Assembly: GCA_015655125.1 (NCBI GenBank)
Contig: JAATFP010000087.1
Location: 1-64,000, forward strand
DNA from: Chitinophagales bacterium
GTDB taxonomy: Bacteria > Bacteroidota > Bacteroidia > Chitinophagales > Chitinophagaceae
Direction: 5' to 3'
Length of the DNA stretch: 64,000 bases
Shown: one piece after another, positions 16,496 through 27,801 of the stretch
Layout of the letters: every line of letters begins with the position of its first letter
Numbering within the stretch: position 1 is the first letter of the stretch
Notes under the pieces: model-generated
What the model saw: the letters and a program-made list of their open reading frames with translations, nothing else
The model's database searches: none
Told to the model about the DNA's origin: nothing
Position numbers and translations under genes: made by a program

Positions 16496-17245
16496 ATGTT
16501 TCAAATGAGTCAAACCCTTCTGGATTATATATTATTTCTTGCAGATACCAATCTGATATTAGCGCAGCGAAATGCCGAATGGTGCGCTCATGGCCCGATC
16601 CTGGAACAGGACATCGCCATTACAAACATCTCACTGGACCTTATCGGCCAGGCAAGAAATTTTTATCAGTATGCGGCCATCCAACTTGGCAACAATACTA
16701 CCGAAGACACCCTTGCCTATCTCCGCAAAGAAAGGGAATTCAAGAACCTGTTGCTTGTTGAACTGCCAAACAATGATTGGGCACATACTATTTTGCGACA
16801 ATTCGTTTACAGCGTTTATGCGCAGTTGTTGTATACCAAACTTTCCGGATGCGATGATGCGCAAATCTCTGCAATTGCAGAAAAGGCTTTGAAGGAAGTG
16901 GCCTATCATGTAAAATGGAGCGGCGAATGGGTGATCCGCCTCGGCGATGGAACAGAAGAAAGCAGGTGGCGCATGACGAAAGCCATCGACAATTACTGGC
17001 CGTATACCGGTGAATTCTTTATCGCTTCAGATTATGAAAAAGATCTTTTTGATATTGATCTTGCTGTGATGAAAAATGCGTGGGAAGAAAAGATTAAAAT
17101 TACTTTTGAAGAAGCCACGCTTGCCCTTCCGGAAAATATTTTTATGCAACGCGGCGGCAAACAAGGCATTCACACCGAAAATCTTGGTTACATTCTTACA
17201 GATCTGCAATATTTGCAACGTGCTTTCCCCGGCGCGGAATGGTAA
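16496..17245 (+). CDS. paaC: Phenylacetyl-CoA epoxidase subunit C
   Basis: A 249-aa ferritin-like protein. PaaC is the structural partner of PaaA in the core complex. Recognisable parts are LADTNLILAQRNAEWCAHGP near the start, NISLDLIGQARNFYQYAA, and WVIRLGDGTEESRWRMTKAI. The end GYILTDLQYLQRAFPGAEW is typical. The start may be ATG 16496 or the ATG three codons later. The gene that often follows, paaD, is missing; instead a decayed HTH fragment with a large hairpin separates paaC from the convergent paaE. Confidence 0.93.
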   Translation: MFQMSQTLLDYILFLADTNLILAQRNAEWCAHGPILEQDIAITNISLDLIGQARNFYQYAAIQLGNNTTEDTLAYLRKEREFKNLLLVELPNNDWAHTILRQFVYSVYAQLLYTKLSGCDDAQISAIAEKALKEVAYHVKWSGEWVIRLGDGTEESRWRMTKAIDNYWPYTGEFFIASDYEKDLFDIDLAVMKNAWEEKIKITFEEATLALPENIFMQRGGKQGIHTENLGYILTDLQYLQRAFPGAEW

Positions 17246-17277
17246 CTTCCTAAGCCTTGAACCACTTGTTTTGATGC

Positions 17278-17409
17278 GCCATATTTATGAAAAGCTGCAC
17301 GCAACTGTACGTGCAGCTTTTCATAAATATTTGCAATATACTTTCTTACGGTAAGTACACTGATATTTAATACCGAAGAAATTCTTTTGGCGTCCCAGCC
17401 AAGTATCAC
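17278..17409 (-). pseudogene. Relic of a LuxR-type HTH domain
   Basis: On the minus strand, about 44 codons encode GWDAKRISSVLNISVLTVRK followed by YIANIYEKLHVQ, the recognition and dimerisation helices of a LuxR-family output domain (usual form: SxxTVRKHxxNIYxKL). No receiver or sensor domain precedes it, because the fragment begins at the paaE stop codon. It is a leftover. It contains the 21-bp inverted repeat described separately. Confidence 0.45.
17281..17330. terminator. 21-bp perfect inverted repeat between paaC and paaE
   Basis: Bases 17281-17301 are the exact reverse complement of 17310-17330, with an 8-base loop (CAACTGTA). The arms include ATATTTATG and AGCTGCACG. Lying between two convergent genes, it could stop transcription from both sides, but there is no clean T-run. 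It overlaps the LuxR relic. Confidence 0.5.
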
Positions 17410-18485
17410 TACTTCACATCAAAATCGATCACCACTTTATCCGTTAGCGGGTGACTCTGGCAAGTCAATATAAATCCTTCGGCAACCTCTTCCGGTTCGA
17501 GGGCATAATTCACATCCATCCGCACTTCGCCCTCTATCAACTTTGCGCGACAGGTACAGCAAACACCGCCTTTGCATGCAAAAGGCAAATCCGCGCCGTT
17601 TTTGAGCGCGGCATCAAGAATATTGTCGCTGCTGAAGCCAAGGGTAAAATCAACACTTCGACCATCTACTTTTATGCTGATGTTGCTTTTCGGACCTCCG
17701 TCATCATTCGGGTTTATTTTTTTTGCAGAAGCAAAAGTTTGTCCCGGTGTGGTAAACAGTTCGAAATGAATACTCTTTTTTTCAATCCCTTGCCCGGTGA
17801 GAAAACGCTCAGACGCGAAGATCATTTCTTCCGGTCCGCAGATATAGATGTCATCGAATTTTTTAAAGGAAACAAGTTGTTGCAGCGCAGTTAACTTTTC
17901 TTCATTGATGCGGCCATAATTAATATCAGCATCTGTTCTTTCCTGACTCAGAATGTTGATGAAGTTAAAACGCTCCATGTATTTATTTTTTAACCCTTCC
18001 AGTTCATCAAAAAAGATAATGGAGCTGCGGCTTTTGTTCCCATACAATAAGGTAAAACTATTGCCTGCATTGCTTTTAAGCGTATGTTTTATGATGGATA
18101 TCACCGGCGTTATACCACTTCCTGCGGCAATAGCTAAATAATTTCCTGAGAAAGCCGGGTTGCTTTTGGAATTGAATTTCCCTGATGGCGGCATGATTTC
18201 CAACACATCGCCTTTATGAAGGTCGTTGTTGGCAAAAGAAGAAAATAATCCGCCGTCCACTTTTTTAATGGCTACTTTCAGTTCGTTTTCGTGCGGGGCG
18301 GTGCAGATAGAATAAGAACGCCGCAGTTCTTCCCCATTTACATTTTTTTTTATGGTGATATTTTGACCTTCTTTATACAAAAAATCTTTTTCCAGGTTTT
18401 CGGGAACTTCAAAACTCACAGAAACGCAATCCGCTGTTTCCTTTTTTATGTTTTTTATTTTCAATGAGTGAAAATGAGCAGCCAT
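17409..18485 (-). CDS. paaE: Phenylacetyl-CoA epoxidase reductase subunit
   Basis: A 358-aa protein that passes electrons from NAD(P)H to the PaaA di-iron centre. Domains in order: FAD-binding (RRSYSICTAPHE, residues about 55-66), NAD-binding (AIAAGSGITPVISIIKHTLK, then CGPEEMIF), and a C-terminal plant-type 2Fe-2S ferredoxin (ADLPFACKGGVCCTCRAKLI with the fourth Cys in FILTCQSHP). It is encoded opposite to paaABC and directly after tetR (stop 18487-18489, ATG ending 18485), so tetR-paaE is one transcript. Confidence 0.93.
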   Translation of the reverse strand: MAAHFHSLKIKNIKKETADCVSVSFEVPENLEKDFLYKEGQNITIKKNVNGEELRRSYSICTAPHENELKVAIKKVDGGLFSSFANNDLHKGDVLEIMPPSGKFNSKSNPAFSGNYLAIAAGSGITPVISIIKHTLKSNAGNSFTLLYGNKSRSSIIFFDELEGLKNKYMERFNFINILSQERTDADINYGRINEEKLTALQQLVSFKKFDDIYICGPEEMIFASERFLTGQGIEKKSIHFELFTTPGQTFASAKKINPNDDGGPKSNISIKVDGRSVDFTLGFSSDNILDAALKNGADLPFACKGGVCCTCRAKLIEGEVRMDVNYALEPEEVAEGFILTCQSHPLTDKVVIDFDVK

Positions 18486-18486
18486 A

Positions 18487-19077
18487 TTATTTTGTTATAC
18501 CTTTTAATAAATGTTGAACGATATTGTTTTCAAGCGCACGAACATTGATTTGTTCCTTATATTTTTGCCAGAATTCGAGTCCACGTACAGCGGATAAAAT
18601 AGTTAGTACGGTCACGTGTGGATGTATCTTACGGAACTCTTTGTTGGTGATGCCATTTTTTATGATCTGCACCATCTTACTTTCGTAAGATTTTCGCTGA
18701 TTTAAAAATTCCGTAAAATATGGTTCTTCGAGATGCTTCCATTCGTGATTGGAAACGTACACTTCATCAAAAGACTTCAGCATAAACTGAATATGAAAGC
18801 GAATGAGTTGTTCGATTTTTTTTGCGGCTGTATTGGATGCTGCTTCCACTGTATCAATATTATTAGTGAAGGCGTTTGCAATATTGAAGCAAATGTTTCG
18901 CAGCAACTCACTTTTTGAACCGATGTGATTATAAAGACTGGGCGCTTCCACACCTAATGCGATCGCCAGTTCACGCATGGATGCAGCGCGAAAGCCTTTT
19001 TTTCTAAACAACACTGCAGCGCTTTTGCATATAACCGCATTTTTTGTGGTATTGCGCGCAGCTTTGATCTTTGCCAT
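18487..19077 (-). CDS. TetR-family regulator of the paa locus
   Basis: A 196-aa protein. The N-terminal HTH is clear: AAVLFRKKGFRAASMRELAI followed by GVEAPSLYNHIGSKSELL. The C-terminal ligand domain is helical and ends HLLKGITK. It is co-transcribed with paaE. Matching inverted repeats lie before this gene and before paaA, so it probably represses both units, with phenylacetyl-CoA as likely inducer by analogy with PaaR. The symbol paaR is not assigned, because family membership cannot be proved here. Confidence 0.88.
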   Translation of the reverse strand: MAKIKAARNTTKNAVICKSAAVLFRKKGFRAASMRELAIALGVEAPSLYNHIGSKSELLRNICFNIANAFTNNIDTVEAASNTAAKKIEQLIRFHIQFMLKSFDEVYVSNHEWKHLEEPYFTEFLNQRKSYESKMVQIIKNGITNKEFRKIHPHVTVLTILSAVRGLEFWQKYKEQINVRALENNIVQHLLKGITK

Positions 19078-19090
19078 AAAGTAATTTGAG

Positions 19091-19110
19091 CAAAACTAAC
19101 GCTTATTAGT
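19091..19110 (-). promoter_or_regulatory. tetR promoter and overlapping operator
   Basis: On the minus strand TAGTTTTG (19091-19098) matches the TAnnTTTG -7 box. It overlaps the inverted repeat ACTAAC-GCTT-ATTAGT (19095-19110), the partner of the site before paaA. Binding there would cause autorepression. Confidence 0.6.
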
Positions 19111-19282
19111 TAAACATACGAAAGACGACTGGCGACTGATCACTGGCAAATGGTGAAGAATGTATTGATGTTTATAATATTTAAAGATTACGCAAGCTAT
19201 GACGAGGTTAAAAACCGGGTCTGTGGTCGGCGGCTGTTGTCGGTTATCCTTTTATTATTAATTTTACCAAAAATATTCCCAC

Positions 19283-20155
19283 ATGCAATTGAAGCCAGTA
19301 GATGTAGTTGAAAGTATTTCACCGGAAGATTTCAAAAAAAACTATTACGATCCTAAAAAACCGTTGATCATCAAAGGACTGGCGAAAAATTGGCCGGCAT
19401 ATAAGAAATGGAACTGGGATTATTTTATCGATATCGTGGGCGATCAGGAGGTAGGTGTTTATAATAATGTAAAAAGCGATTCGTATACGCCGATCAATAC
19501 GGCAGATGCATATATGAAATTTGGTGATTACCTTAAAAAGGTAAAAGCCGGCCCGCTTGATTTGCGCATTTTCCTTTTTAATATTTTTCAACATGCGCCA
19601 CAGGTAACGAAAGACTTTACATGGCCCGACCAGTTGATGAAGGGGTTCGTAAAGAAGTACCCGATGCTTTTTGTAGGTGGCGAAGGTTCTGTAACACACA
19701 TGCACTTTGATATAGACATGAGCCATATCCTCCATACCCAGTTCATCGGGCGCAAGCGGGTTTTACTGTTTCCTTTTGAAGAACAGTATAAGCTATATCG
19801 CAAACCCTGGGAAGTGCTGAGCCTGGCAAACTATGCCAATTATTCAAAAGGCTTTGATTATGAACAGTTTCCAGCTGTAAAACTGGCCAAAGGTTACGAA
19901 GTTATCCTCGAGCACGGTGATACTTTATTCATGCCAGCCGGATTTTGGCATCATATGGAATATCTTGATTCAGGCTTCGCAATGAGTCTCCGTGCGCTTC
20001 AAAGTGATCTTTCTGGCAAAGTAACAGGACTCTGGAAACTTTTTGGGATGCGCGGTATCGATACGTTGATGAAAAAAACTGCGCCAAAATGGTGGTACAA
20101 CCGGAAGAAAAAGCAGCTATTTAGATATGCCGGGGAAGAGCTGAAAAAAAATTAA
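19283..20155 (+). CDS. Cupin_8 (JmjC-like) 2-oxoglutarate oxygenase family protein
   Basis: A 290-aa cytoplasmic protein. The N-terminus KPLIIKGLAKNWPAYKKWNW is the usual cupin_8 opening. The iron triad is visible: H141 and D143 in THMHFDID, and a distal His near 223 in AGFWHHMEY. Relatives hydroxylate proteins or small molecules using Fe(II) and 2-oxoglutarate; the substrate here is unknown. It is a single gene, with the tetR unit diverging upstream. Confidence 0.88.
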   Translation: MQLKPVDVVESISPEDFKKNYYDPKKPLIIKGLAKNWPAYKKWNWDYFIDIVGDQEVGVYNNVKSDSYTPINTADAYMKFGDYLKKVKAGPLDLRIFLFNIFQHAPQVTKDFTWPDQLMKGFVKKYPMLFVGGEGSVTHMHFDIDMSHILHTQFIGRKRVLLFPFEEQYKLYRKPWEVLSLANYANYSKGFDYEQFPAVKLAKGYEVILEHGDTLFMPAGFWHHMEYLDSGFAMSLRALQSDLSGKVTGLWKLFGMRGIDTLMKKTAPKWWYNRKKKQLFRYAGEELKKN

Positions 20156-20385
20156 GAAAAAAGCGGTGAAAAAATTATGATAATTCGATAAATGTAGTAT
20201 TTTTACGCCCTACCCAAATCTACGGTGTACTCCAATTCTATCTTATCTAAAGCTTACCAGGGAAATCAATTTTCCATCTTCCAATCATCTGTCAGACTTA
20301 CTTAAGTATTTAAATTTTATTTAATACCAAATATATTATTATCAATACCTCACAAATTTTTTCTTGTGGTTTCAGAGGTAAGCAA

Positions 20386-20420
20386 GGCCGGTGATTTTTA
20401 TCACTGGCCATATTTTTTTT
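20386..20420. terminator. Bidirectional terminator
   Basis: GGCCGGTGAT (20386-20395) and ATCACTGGCC (20400-20409) pair around a TTTT loop and are followed by a run of eight T. It ends beside the stop of the convergent DUF2461 gene. The 20156-20385 region before it is AT-rich with no gene. Confidence 0.75.
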
Positions 20421-20423
20421 ACG

Positions 20424-21086
20424 CTAGTCCAGGGCACGATTGAGAAAATTGATCATCGGTTGCATAGCCTGAAATGCTTTAGCAACATCTTTCGCAAATG
20501 TTTTTGATGTGGTACTGGCTTCTTCTATTGGGCTTCTTACAACGAAACTCTTCAGTTTCAAAAAATCTATCGCGGGATTGTCTTCATCGTAACCTTTTGG
20601 TGGGCGTATCAAAGAGTCGGTGGCATCAATACCGTTAGGAAACAACTTTTTGAATGCAGGACCATTGATAATTTTTTTCCACTCCACGAAATTATAATCA
20701 ATTTCCTGCCGGATTTTAGAAAGATCACCGGGTTCGGGTTGCCAGATACCAGCTGCGGCAAAACTTGCGCCCGGCTGAATGTGAATGTAATAGCCGGCAC
20801 CATTCCCTTTTTTGCCAGCCTTATTAAAGTATGCCGACATATTATTTTTGTACGGAGCCTTGTTTTTACTGAACCTCACATCCCGGTTTATACGGAACGT
20901 GCAATTTTTTGCGACAAGCTCGCCAATGGGCGGATCAAACTTTGAAATGCCCTTGATCACCTCCTGCGTAAAAATCAAAAAACCGGCCTTCGCGTTTTCA
21001 TATTGCGGCCTGTGTGCCTCAAACCAGGATCTGTCGTTATTCTTTTGAAGATCTTTTAAAAACCTGAATATATGTGCGGGAAGCAT
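20424..21086 (-). CDS. DUF2461 family protein
   Basis: A 220-aa protein of the TIGR02453/DUF2461 family. The signature appears as FLKDLQKNNDRSWFEAHRPQ near the start and FRINRDVRFSKNKAPYKNNM in the middle, then AGYYIHIQPG. Proteins of this family are widespread, single-domain and uncharacterised. The gene stands alone, with ligA following on the same strand after 85 bp of upstream sequence. Confidence 0.88.
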   Translation of the reverse strand: MLPAHIFRFLKDLQKNNDRSWFEAHRPQYENAKAGFLIFTQEVIKGISKFDPPIGELVAKNCTFRINRDVRFSKNKAPYKNNMSAYFNKAGKKGNGAGYYIHIQPGASFAAAGIWQPEPGDLSKIRQEIDYNFVEWKKIINGPAFKKLFPNGIDATDSLIRPPKGYDEDNPAIDFLKLKSFVVRSPIEEASTTSKTFAKDVAKAFQAMQPMINFLNRALD

Positions 21087-21171
21087 AAACTTAAAATTGA
21101 GTTACAAATTTACCAAAATAAAAGAGGAACATCGCTTGGCGCCTGCTAAATAAACATGAGGTAACTTATTT

Positions 21172-23776
<2,605 letters not shown>

Positions 23777-23793
23777 ATCCTGTAAATATTCCC

Positions 23794-24019
23794 GTGTATC
23801 AAACTGTCAACAACGACACCTCACTGCATGTTTCTACTGAAAATGCCGAAGGTGAAAATAGCATTAAGCGTTGGGCAGTTGCGACAATTACTTTTGAAGA
23901 TAACACATTCGTTCATGAAAGTAGGCGCATTTTTTACCGAAGAGGGTGTTGAGAAAGTGTATTGTCTTGCTCAAGGCCTAGAGTGGACTGGCGGAGACTC
24001 TATTAATGATTACTGCTGA
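23794..24019 (+). pseudogene. Frameshifted gene relic
   Basis: From 23794 the frame reads VYQTVNNDTSLHVSTENAEG, then SIKRWAVATITFEDNTFVHE, and stops at 23950. The neighbouring frame continues with FTEEGVEKVYCLAQGLEWTG to 24019. The composition looks protein-like and the two frames join naturally, so this is probably a broken gene. The following 24020-24171 is AT-rich; it includes LELGAYIVKIKT and a stop, which could be another gene end. Confidence 0.35.
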
Positions 24020-24171
24020 TACTCAAATTATAAATATATAGCGGTCTTATGATTATACCCCATTAGAATTAGGTGCCTACATTGTAAAAATCAAAACTTA
24101 ATATCGTAACGCTATGTAATGAAGTATTACATGTTTCTTCTCGTAATTAATATTGAACTTTAAGTATGGGG

Positions 24172-24750
24172 TCAAATTAATTCTTTCGCATGATATCCAA
24201 AAAATTTAAAAGCATCACCTACTTTTAAAAAATACAGGTGCAACCAACGATCAGAAGAATCTCGATACGGCGCATGAAAATGGTAAATATCTAGACTGTC
24301 GCCAAAAGTAGCGCGAAGTTCTAGCGGAGATTTTTCTCTTTCTATAGTAATATATTCGCGATAATTTATCGAGGGGGTTCGTGACCAATTATCCCTACCT
24401 CTGATTTTACCAAGCTCTTCCTTATAAAAAAATGATGGATCCTTAGCGACTCTGTGAATATTGTCTTCTGAATTTACGGAATCTTTATAAAAGTACTGTG
24501 CGAAAACCCATTTTAAAGAAAGTTTTTCAAACAGTGAAAAGTTCTGTGCATTAAAAGAATTGTACAAGCTATCGATAAACATAGAAAGCTTTATAGAATC
24601 CTCTCCTACCAAACTTGATTTCGGATCTGCAATCTCTGTATCTTTTATTACTAAGTTATCTTTTCTTTTGTGTTCGCCTGTATTGCTACATCCTGAAAGT
24701 TTAAGCAAACATACCATTGCGAGGAACGAAGATAAAAAAATCGTTTTCAT
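24172..24750 (-). CDS. Hypothetical lipoprotein, possible immunity partner
   Basis: A 192-aa protein with a signal peptide and lipobox (LLKLSGC-SNT), so it is probably membrane-anchored. The body is unremarkable alpha/beta (DRWLHLYFLKVGDAFKFFGY near the end). It follows the DUF4329 gene by 10 bp on the same strand. That order is the usual one for a toxin gene and its immunity gene in polymorphic toxin systems, so an immunity role is possible. That is inference; I do not recognise a family. Confidence 0.6.
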   Translation of the reverse strand: MKTIFLSSFLAMVCLLKLSGCSNTGEHKRKDNLVIKDTEIADPKSSLVGEDSIKLSMFIDSLYNSFNAQNFSLFEKLSLKWVFAQYFYKDSVNSEDNIHRVAKDPSFFYKEELGKIRGRDNWSRTPSINYREYITIEREKSPLELRATFGDSLDIYHFHAPYRDSSDRWLHLYFLKVGDAFKFFGYHAKELI

Positions 24751-24760
24751 ACAAAATAAT

Positions 24761-25336
24761 TTAAGGTAAAAACGGACCGTCTATATCAAATGGTTCATGA
24801 GTCGGTACAAAAATAGGTTGAAAACTGCCATTTTCGAAGTATTTGTTATTCGTGAGTTTATTATCTACCATACCTGCAATTTGATAAATAACCCCGGTCT
24901 CCTTTCGGTAAACCAATAGCCGTGAGTCTGAGCCCGCAAGATAATATGTCATTTCTCCTTTAAATAGATCATGATCTTCGGGACTGAAGTACTCGTTATG
25001 AGTTCTAAAAATATCTTCCTTCCAATAATGACCGTGAATATGTGCTACTAATTCCGCGCCGGCAGGAATCTTGTGCTGCAATGGGTCTGCATAACCAGGA
25101 CTTGACGTTTTCGCAGCCTTATCACTTTCGAAACGAACTGGAGGAGTGTATCCGTAATATACTTTACCGCTAGCAGTTTTAGCCTTATAAATTACTGAGG
25201 AATATTCGTGTCCATTAAATCTAACCATTGCCCCCTCATGCGAGTCCCACATTAAAGCTGCTATATCTGCTGTTTCATAACCATACCAAGGTAAAAAAGA
25301 CTTGAAATGAGATATAACACAATAGTAGTATAACAA
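24761..25336 (-). CDS. Orphan DUF4329-like toxin domain
   Basis: A 191-aa protein with the DUF4329 pattern: AELVAHIHGHYWKEDIF, then FSPEDHDLFKGEMTYYLAGS and LLVYRKETG. DUF4329 domains normally form the C-terminal tip of Rhs/YD-repeat toxins and have a JAB-like His-x-His centre. Here no Rhs core precedes it; the N-terminus begins abruptly, so it is probably a detached tip or the end of a broken Rhs gene. The next gene downstream is a candidate immunity lipoprotein. Confidence 0.55.
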   Translation of the reverse strand: MLYYYCVISHFKSFLPWYGYETADIAALMWDSHEGAMVRFNGHEYSSVIYKAKTASGKVYYGYTPPVRFESDKAAKTSSPGYADPLQHKIPAGAELVAHIHGHYWKEDIFRTHNEYFSPEDHDLFKGEMTYYLAGSDSRLLVYRKETGVIYQIAGMVDNKLTNNKYFENGSFQPIFVPTHEPFDIDGPFLP

Positions 25337-26015
25337 GGATAGGTATAGATTTAGGGCAGTTAATTTTGCTAGTTTTTAGTTAATTCGGAATGCCAGTCAA
25401 ACTTAATATTAATAATGATTGAAAATCTCGATTTATTAAAATCAGGTATTTTTACGTTAGTAGAGTTAAGCTCCAATCTAATGTCTATGTATATTTTGAA
25501 AAAATTAGCTTCTGGAAAATTATTTTATTACAGTAAAATTACGATTGAATTCAAGCATACTAAATTTGGGAATAACTGCGAGTTGAATATTTTTCCGTAT
25601 GAATAATCGGCGTTTCTATCAATTGGATCCGTTTCGATTTTGACCGAAATGGTGAAATTTATGGCAAGAGCGCCGAAGGCACAGCCACTGTGCGAGATTT
25701 AAAACTAGATAGTTAAACACTAAATGGATTAAGGCGTGAGGTTTTTAATTCTTACTATACCCGTTTAAGCAAATATTTATTAAAATACTCTTCTGGAGAA
25801 AAAGATGAAGGTTGGTTTTATGATGAACTTTTAGAGTTGCTAAAAGAAATTGTTTCTAAGTCTCTAAATCCCGAAAATTCATTTACATTATTCAGAAAAA
25901 GACTGGTTAGTAATACCGACTACTTTTTTGTAGAATCATTTGACAAGGTATTCATACGGTCCTAAAAGGACAGATCTCGAAGGCGTTGCTAGAAATAGCA
26001 GGATAGAGTGGGTTT
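25337..26015 (+). pseudogene. AT-rich block of gene fragments
   Basis: There is no intact gene in this 680 bp. A 63-codon frame at 25415-25606 (MIENLDLLKSGIFTLVELSS) may be a short gene or a piece of one. From 25610 the frame reads WIRFDFDRNGEIYGKSAEGT and then stops; after the stop the same frame continues with YYTRLSKYLLKYSSGEKDEG and ends at 25963. The residue pattern looks like real protein, so these are decayed genes. Confidence 0.4.
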
Positions 26016-27224
26016 TTAAGAATTAATAATTAAATCTAATGCTTCATCGGTATCGCGATGAATAAAATTCGATTGATATCCAATTGTTGTTGTCACCGAT
26101 GAATGCCTATACAGTTTTTGTAACATTTGGATTGGGATTTTATCGCCGGAAATATTTCCAAATGTATGTCTTGCTATGTGCATAGTTAGGGGTTTTTCAA
26201 TATCGGCTTTCGTTGCAACGTAGAGCCTTAAAATCTTATCGATTGCACTGGTCTTAAACCCGATTGTTTTTTGAGTTTGAAATTTATTATCAAAATTGCA
26301 GTCTTTCAGTTCTGGAAAAATGAGATCATCTTTGTTCTCCCGAAATCGCTCGTACTGGTTTAATATTTTAATCGCCTTTTCGGGAACCTTGAGCGACCCG
26401 CCTTTATTATTCTTTCCCATAGAATAGTGCAGACGGCTATCCTGGATATCCGACCATCGCATGCGAAATATGTCAGAGACCCTCATGCCTGCGAAATAAA
26501 AAGAAAATAACCAAAGATTGCGGGCATGATTATGAGTTGGTTCATCCAATTCAATGTCCTCAATTCGCTTCACCTCTTCAGTTGATAAACCGATCTTATT
26601 ACTATCAGGAAATTTGATCTTAACCTTACCTTTTCCAAAGGGGTAATACTTTGGATCAATCACATTATTTTTAATGGCTTCGCTAAAAACGGAGCGGACA
26701 AGAACAAGGTGGTTGACCGCTGATCGCTCACTATGATTATCGTGAGACATTAAATAAGATTTGAATCGTTCTAATAAGGCAGGCGTAATATCTTGAAATG
26801 CGATATCACCATGAATGAAATCTTGAAAATGCTTGACGCGAGACTTATTGGGAGTATATTGATTATACTTTCCTTCGGACTTTAATTTGCCTAAATAAAT
26901 TTCCGCTTGGGGAGCAAATGTTGCACCAGCAGATGGCTTGATTGTATTTCGAACTGCTTTGACACTAACAACAGATTTATTTGTTTCTAATTCCAAAGCT
27001 TTTTCATTCGCTTCAGATAACTTTTTTAAAAGGAAGTTATTTAACCGTGCAGAATTTGGATGTGACTTCTTGACTCGTTGAGTTACTTTGTCCCAATCCG
27101 AAACTTTCACCGAATAGTCTAAATAGATGTATGATTATTTTCGATCTTTGGTGATACGAATTGCTAACGGAAATGTTCCATCGGCTTTTTCTTCTTTGCG
27201 CAATATAACTTTGATTGATGCCAT
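26016..27224 (-). pseudogene. Tyrosine recombinase (integrase) with a premature stop
   Basis: The full frame from ATG 27224 would give 402 aa of a Bacteroidota tyrosine recombinase: arm-binding start MASIKVILRKEEKADGTFPL, SAM-like core-binding domain, then the catalytic domain with Arg in FAGMRVSDIF, HIARHTFGN, LYRHSSVTTT and the nucleophile in IGYQSNF. Codon 30 (27135-27137) is TAA, between ITKDRK and SYIYLDYS, so the N-terminal arm domain is cut off. An internal GTG at 27110 could still start a 364-aa protein. It marks the right border of the decayed AT-rich region. Confidence 0.8.
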
Positions 27225-27230
27225 AGTTAT

Positions 27231-27251
27231 TACTACAACAATACTACAACA
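27231..27251. repeat. Direct repeat TACTACAACA x2 before the integrase
   Basis: TACTACAACA occurs at 27231-27240 and again at 27242-27251, with one base between. Such repeats near an integrase start may be arm-type binding sites. Confidence 0.35.
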
Positions 27252-27323
27252 TTTCCCGGTTTGTTATGATTTCATACATATCAATTAATCTCTATAAATA
27301 TTGATAAACAATCGGTTTGAAAA

Positions 27324-27779
27324 TTATAGTATCATATAAAACCATATTAAGTCATTGAAAACAGGACTGAAAATCCCTGAGGTTGGGAAAGAAGAATTCA
27401 ACATTGGGTATTTAGCCGAATTGGAGATCAAACAACTTATAACCGATGAGAATTTTCCGGCATTTATATTTTTTGATTTATCCAATATCGGCTTGATTGC
27501 TTTTTGAATTTCCGCTTCAAGGTTAAACCCCAATTCGAAAGAAACTGGATTGTTAAACGCTGCAACTTTGTTTCGGTAACTTTCCTTTTTGACAAGACTG
27601 TTCAATGAGTTTATTGAACTGATTGCTGCATCCAGCAAATCCGCTGTAGCGAGAAACTTTGATTTTTCCGTAGACGAAAACATTCCGGGCTCCCCAAAAA
27701 TCGGGAAAGGCCCGTTAATTGATCCAGCAGAAACACAGGTGCCGGCAAATAGGCATATTATAAGCAAGAGTTTTTGCAT
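27324..27779 (-). CDS. Hypothetical exported protein
   Basis: A 151-aa protein with a clear signal peptide (LLLIICLFAGTCVSAG). The mature part is helical in the middle (LLDAAISSINSLNSLVKKES) with one later cysteine (SVISCLISNSAK). No family recognised. It is the last of three minus-strand genes for exported proteins (27324-28960), which may form a unit. Confidence 0.6.
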   Translation of the reverse strand: MQKLLLIICLFAGTCVSAGSINGPFPIFGEPGMFSSTEKSKFLATADLLDAAISSINSLNSLVKKESYRNKVAAFNNPVSFELGFNLEAEIQKAIKPILDKSKNINAGKFSSVISCLISNSAKYPMLNSSFPTSGIFSPVFNDLIWFYMIL

Positions 27780-27801
27780 TTTTTTGGGTGTTTAAACTAA
27801 C

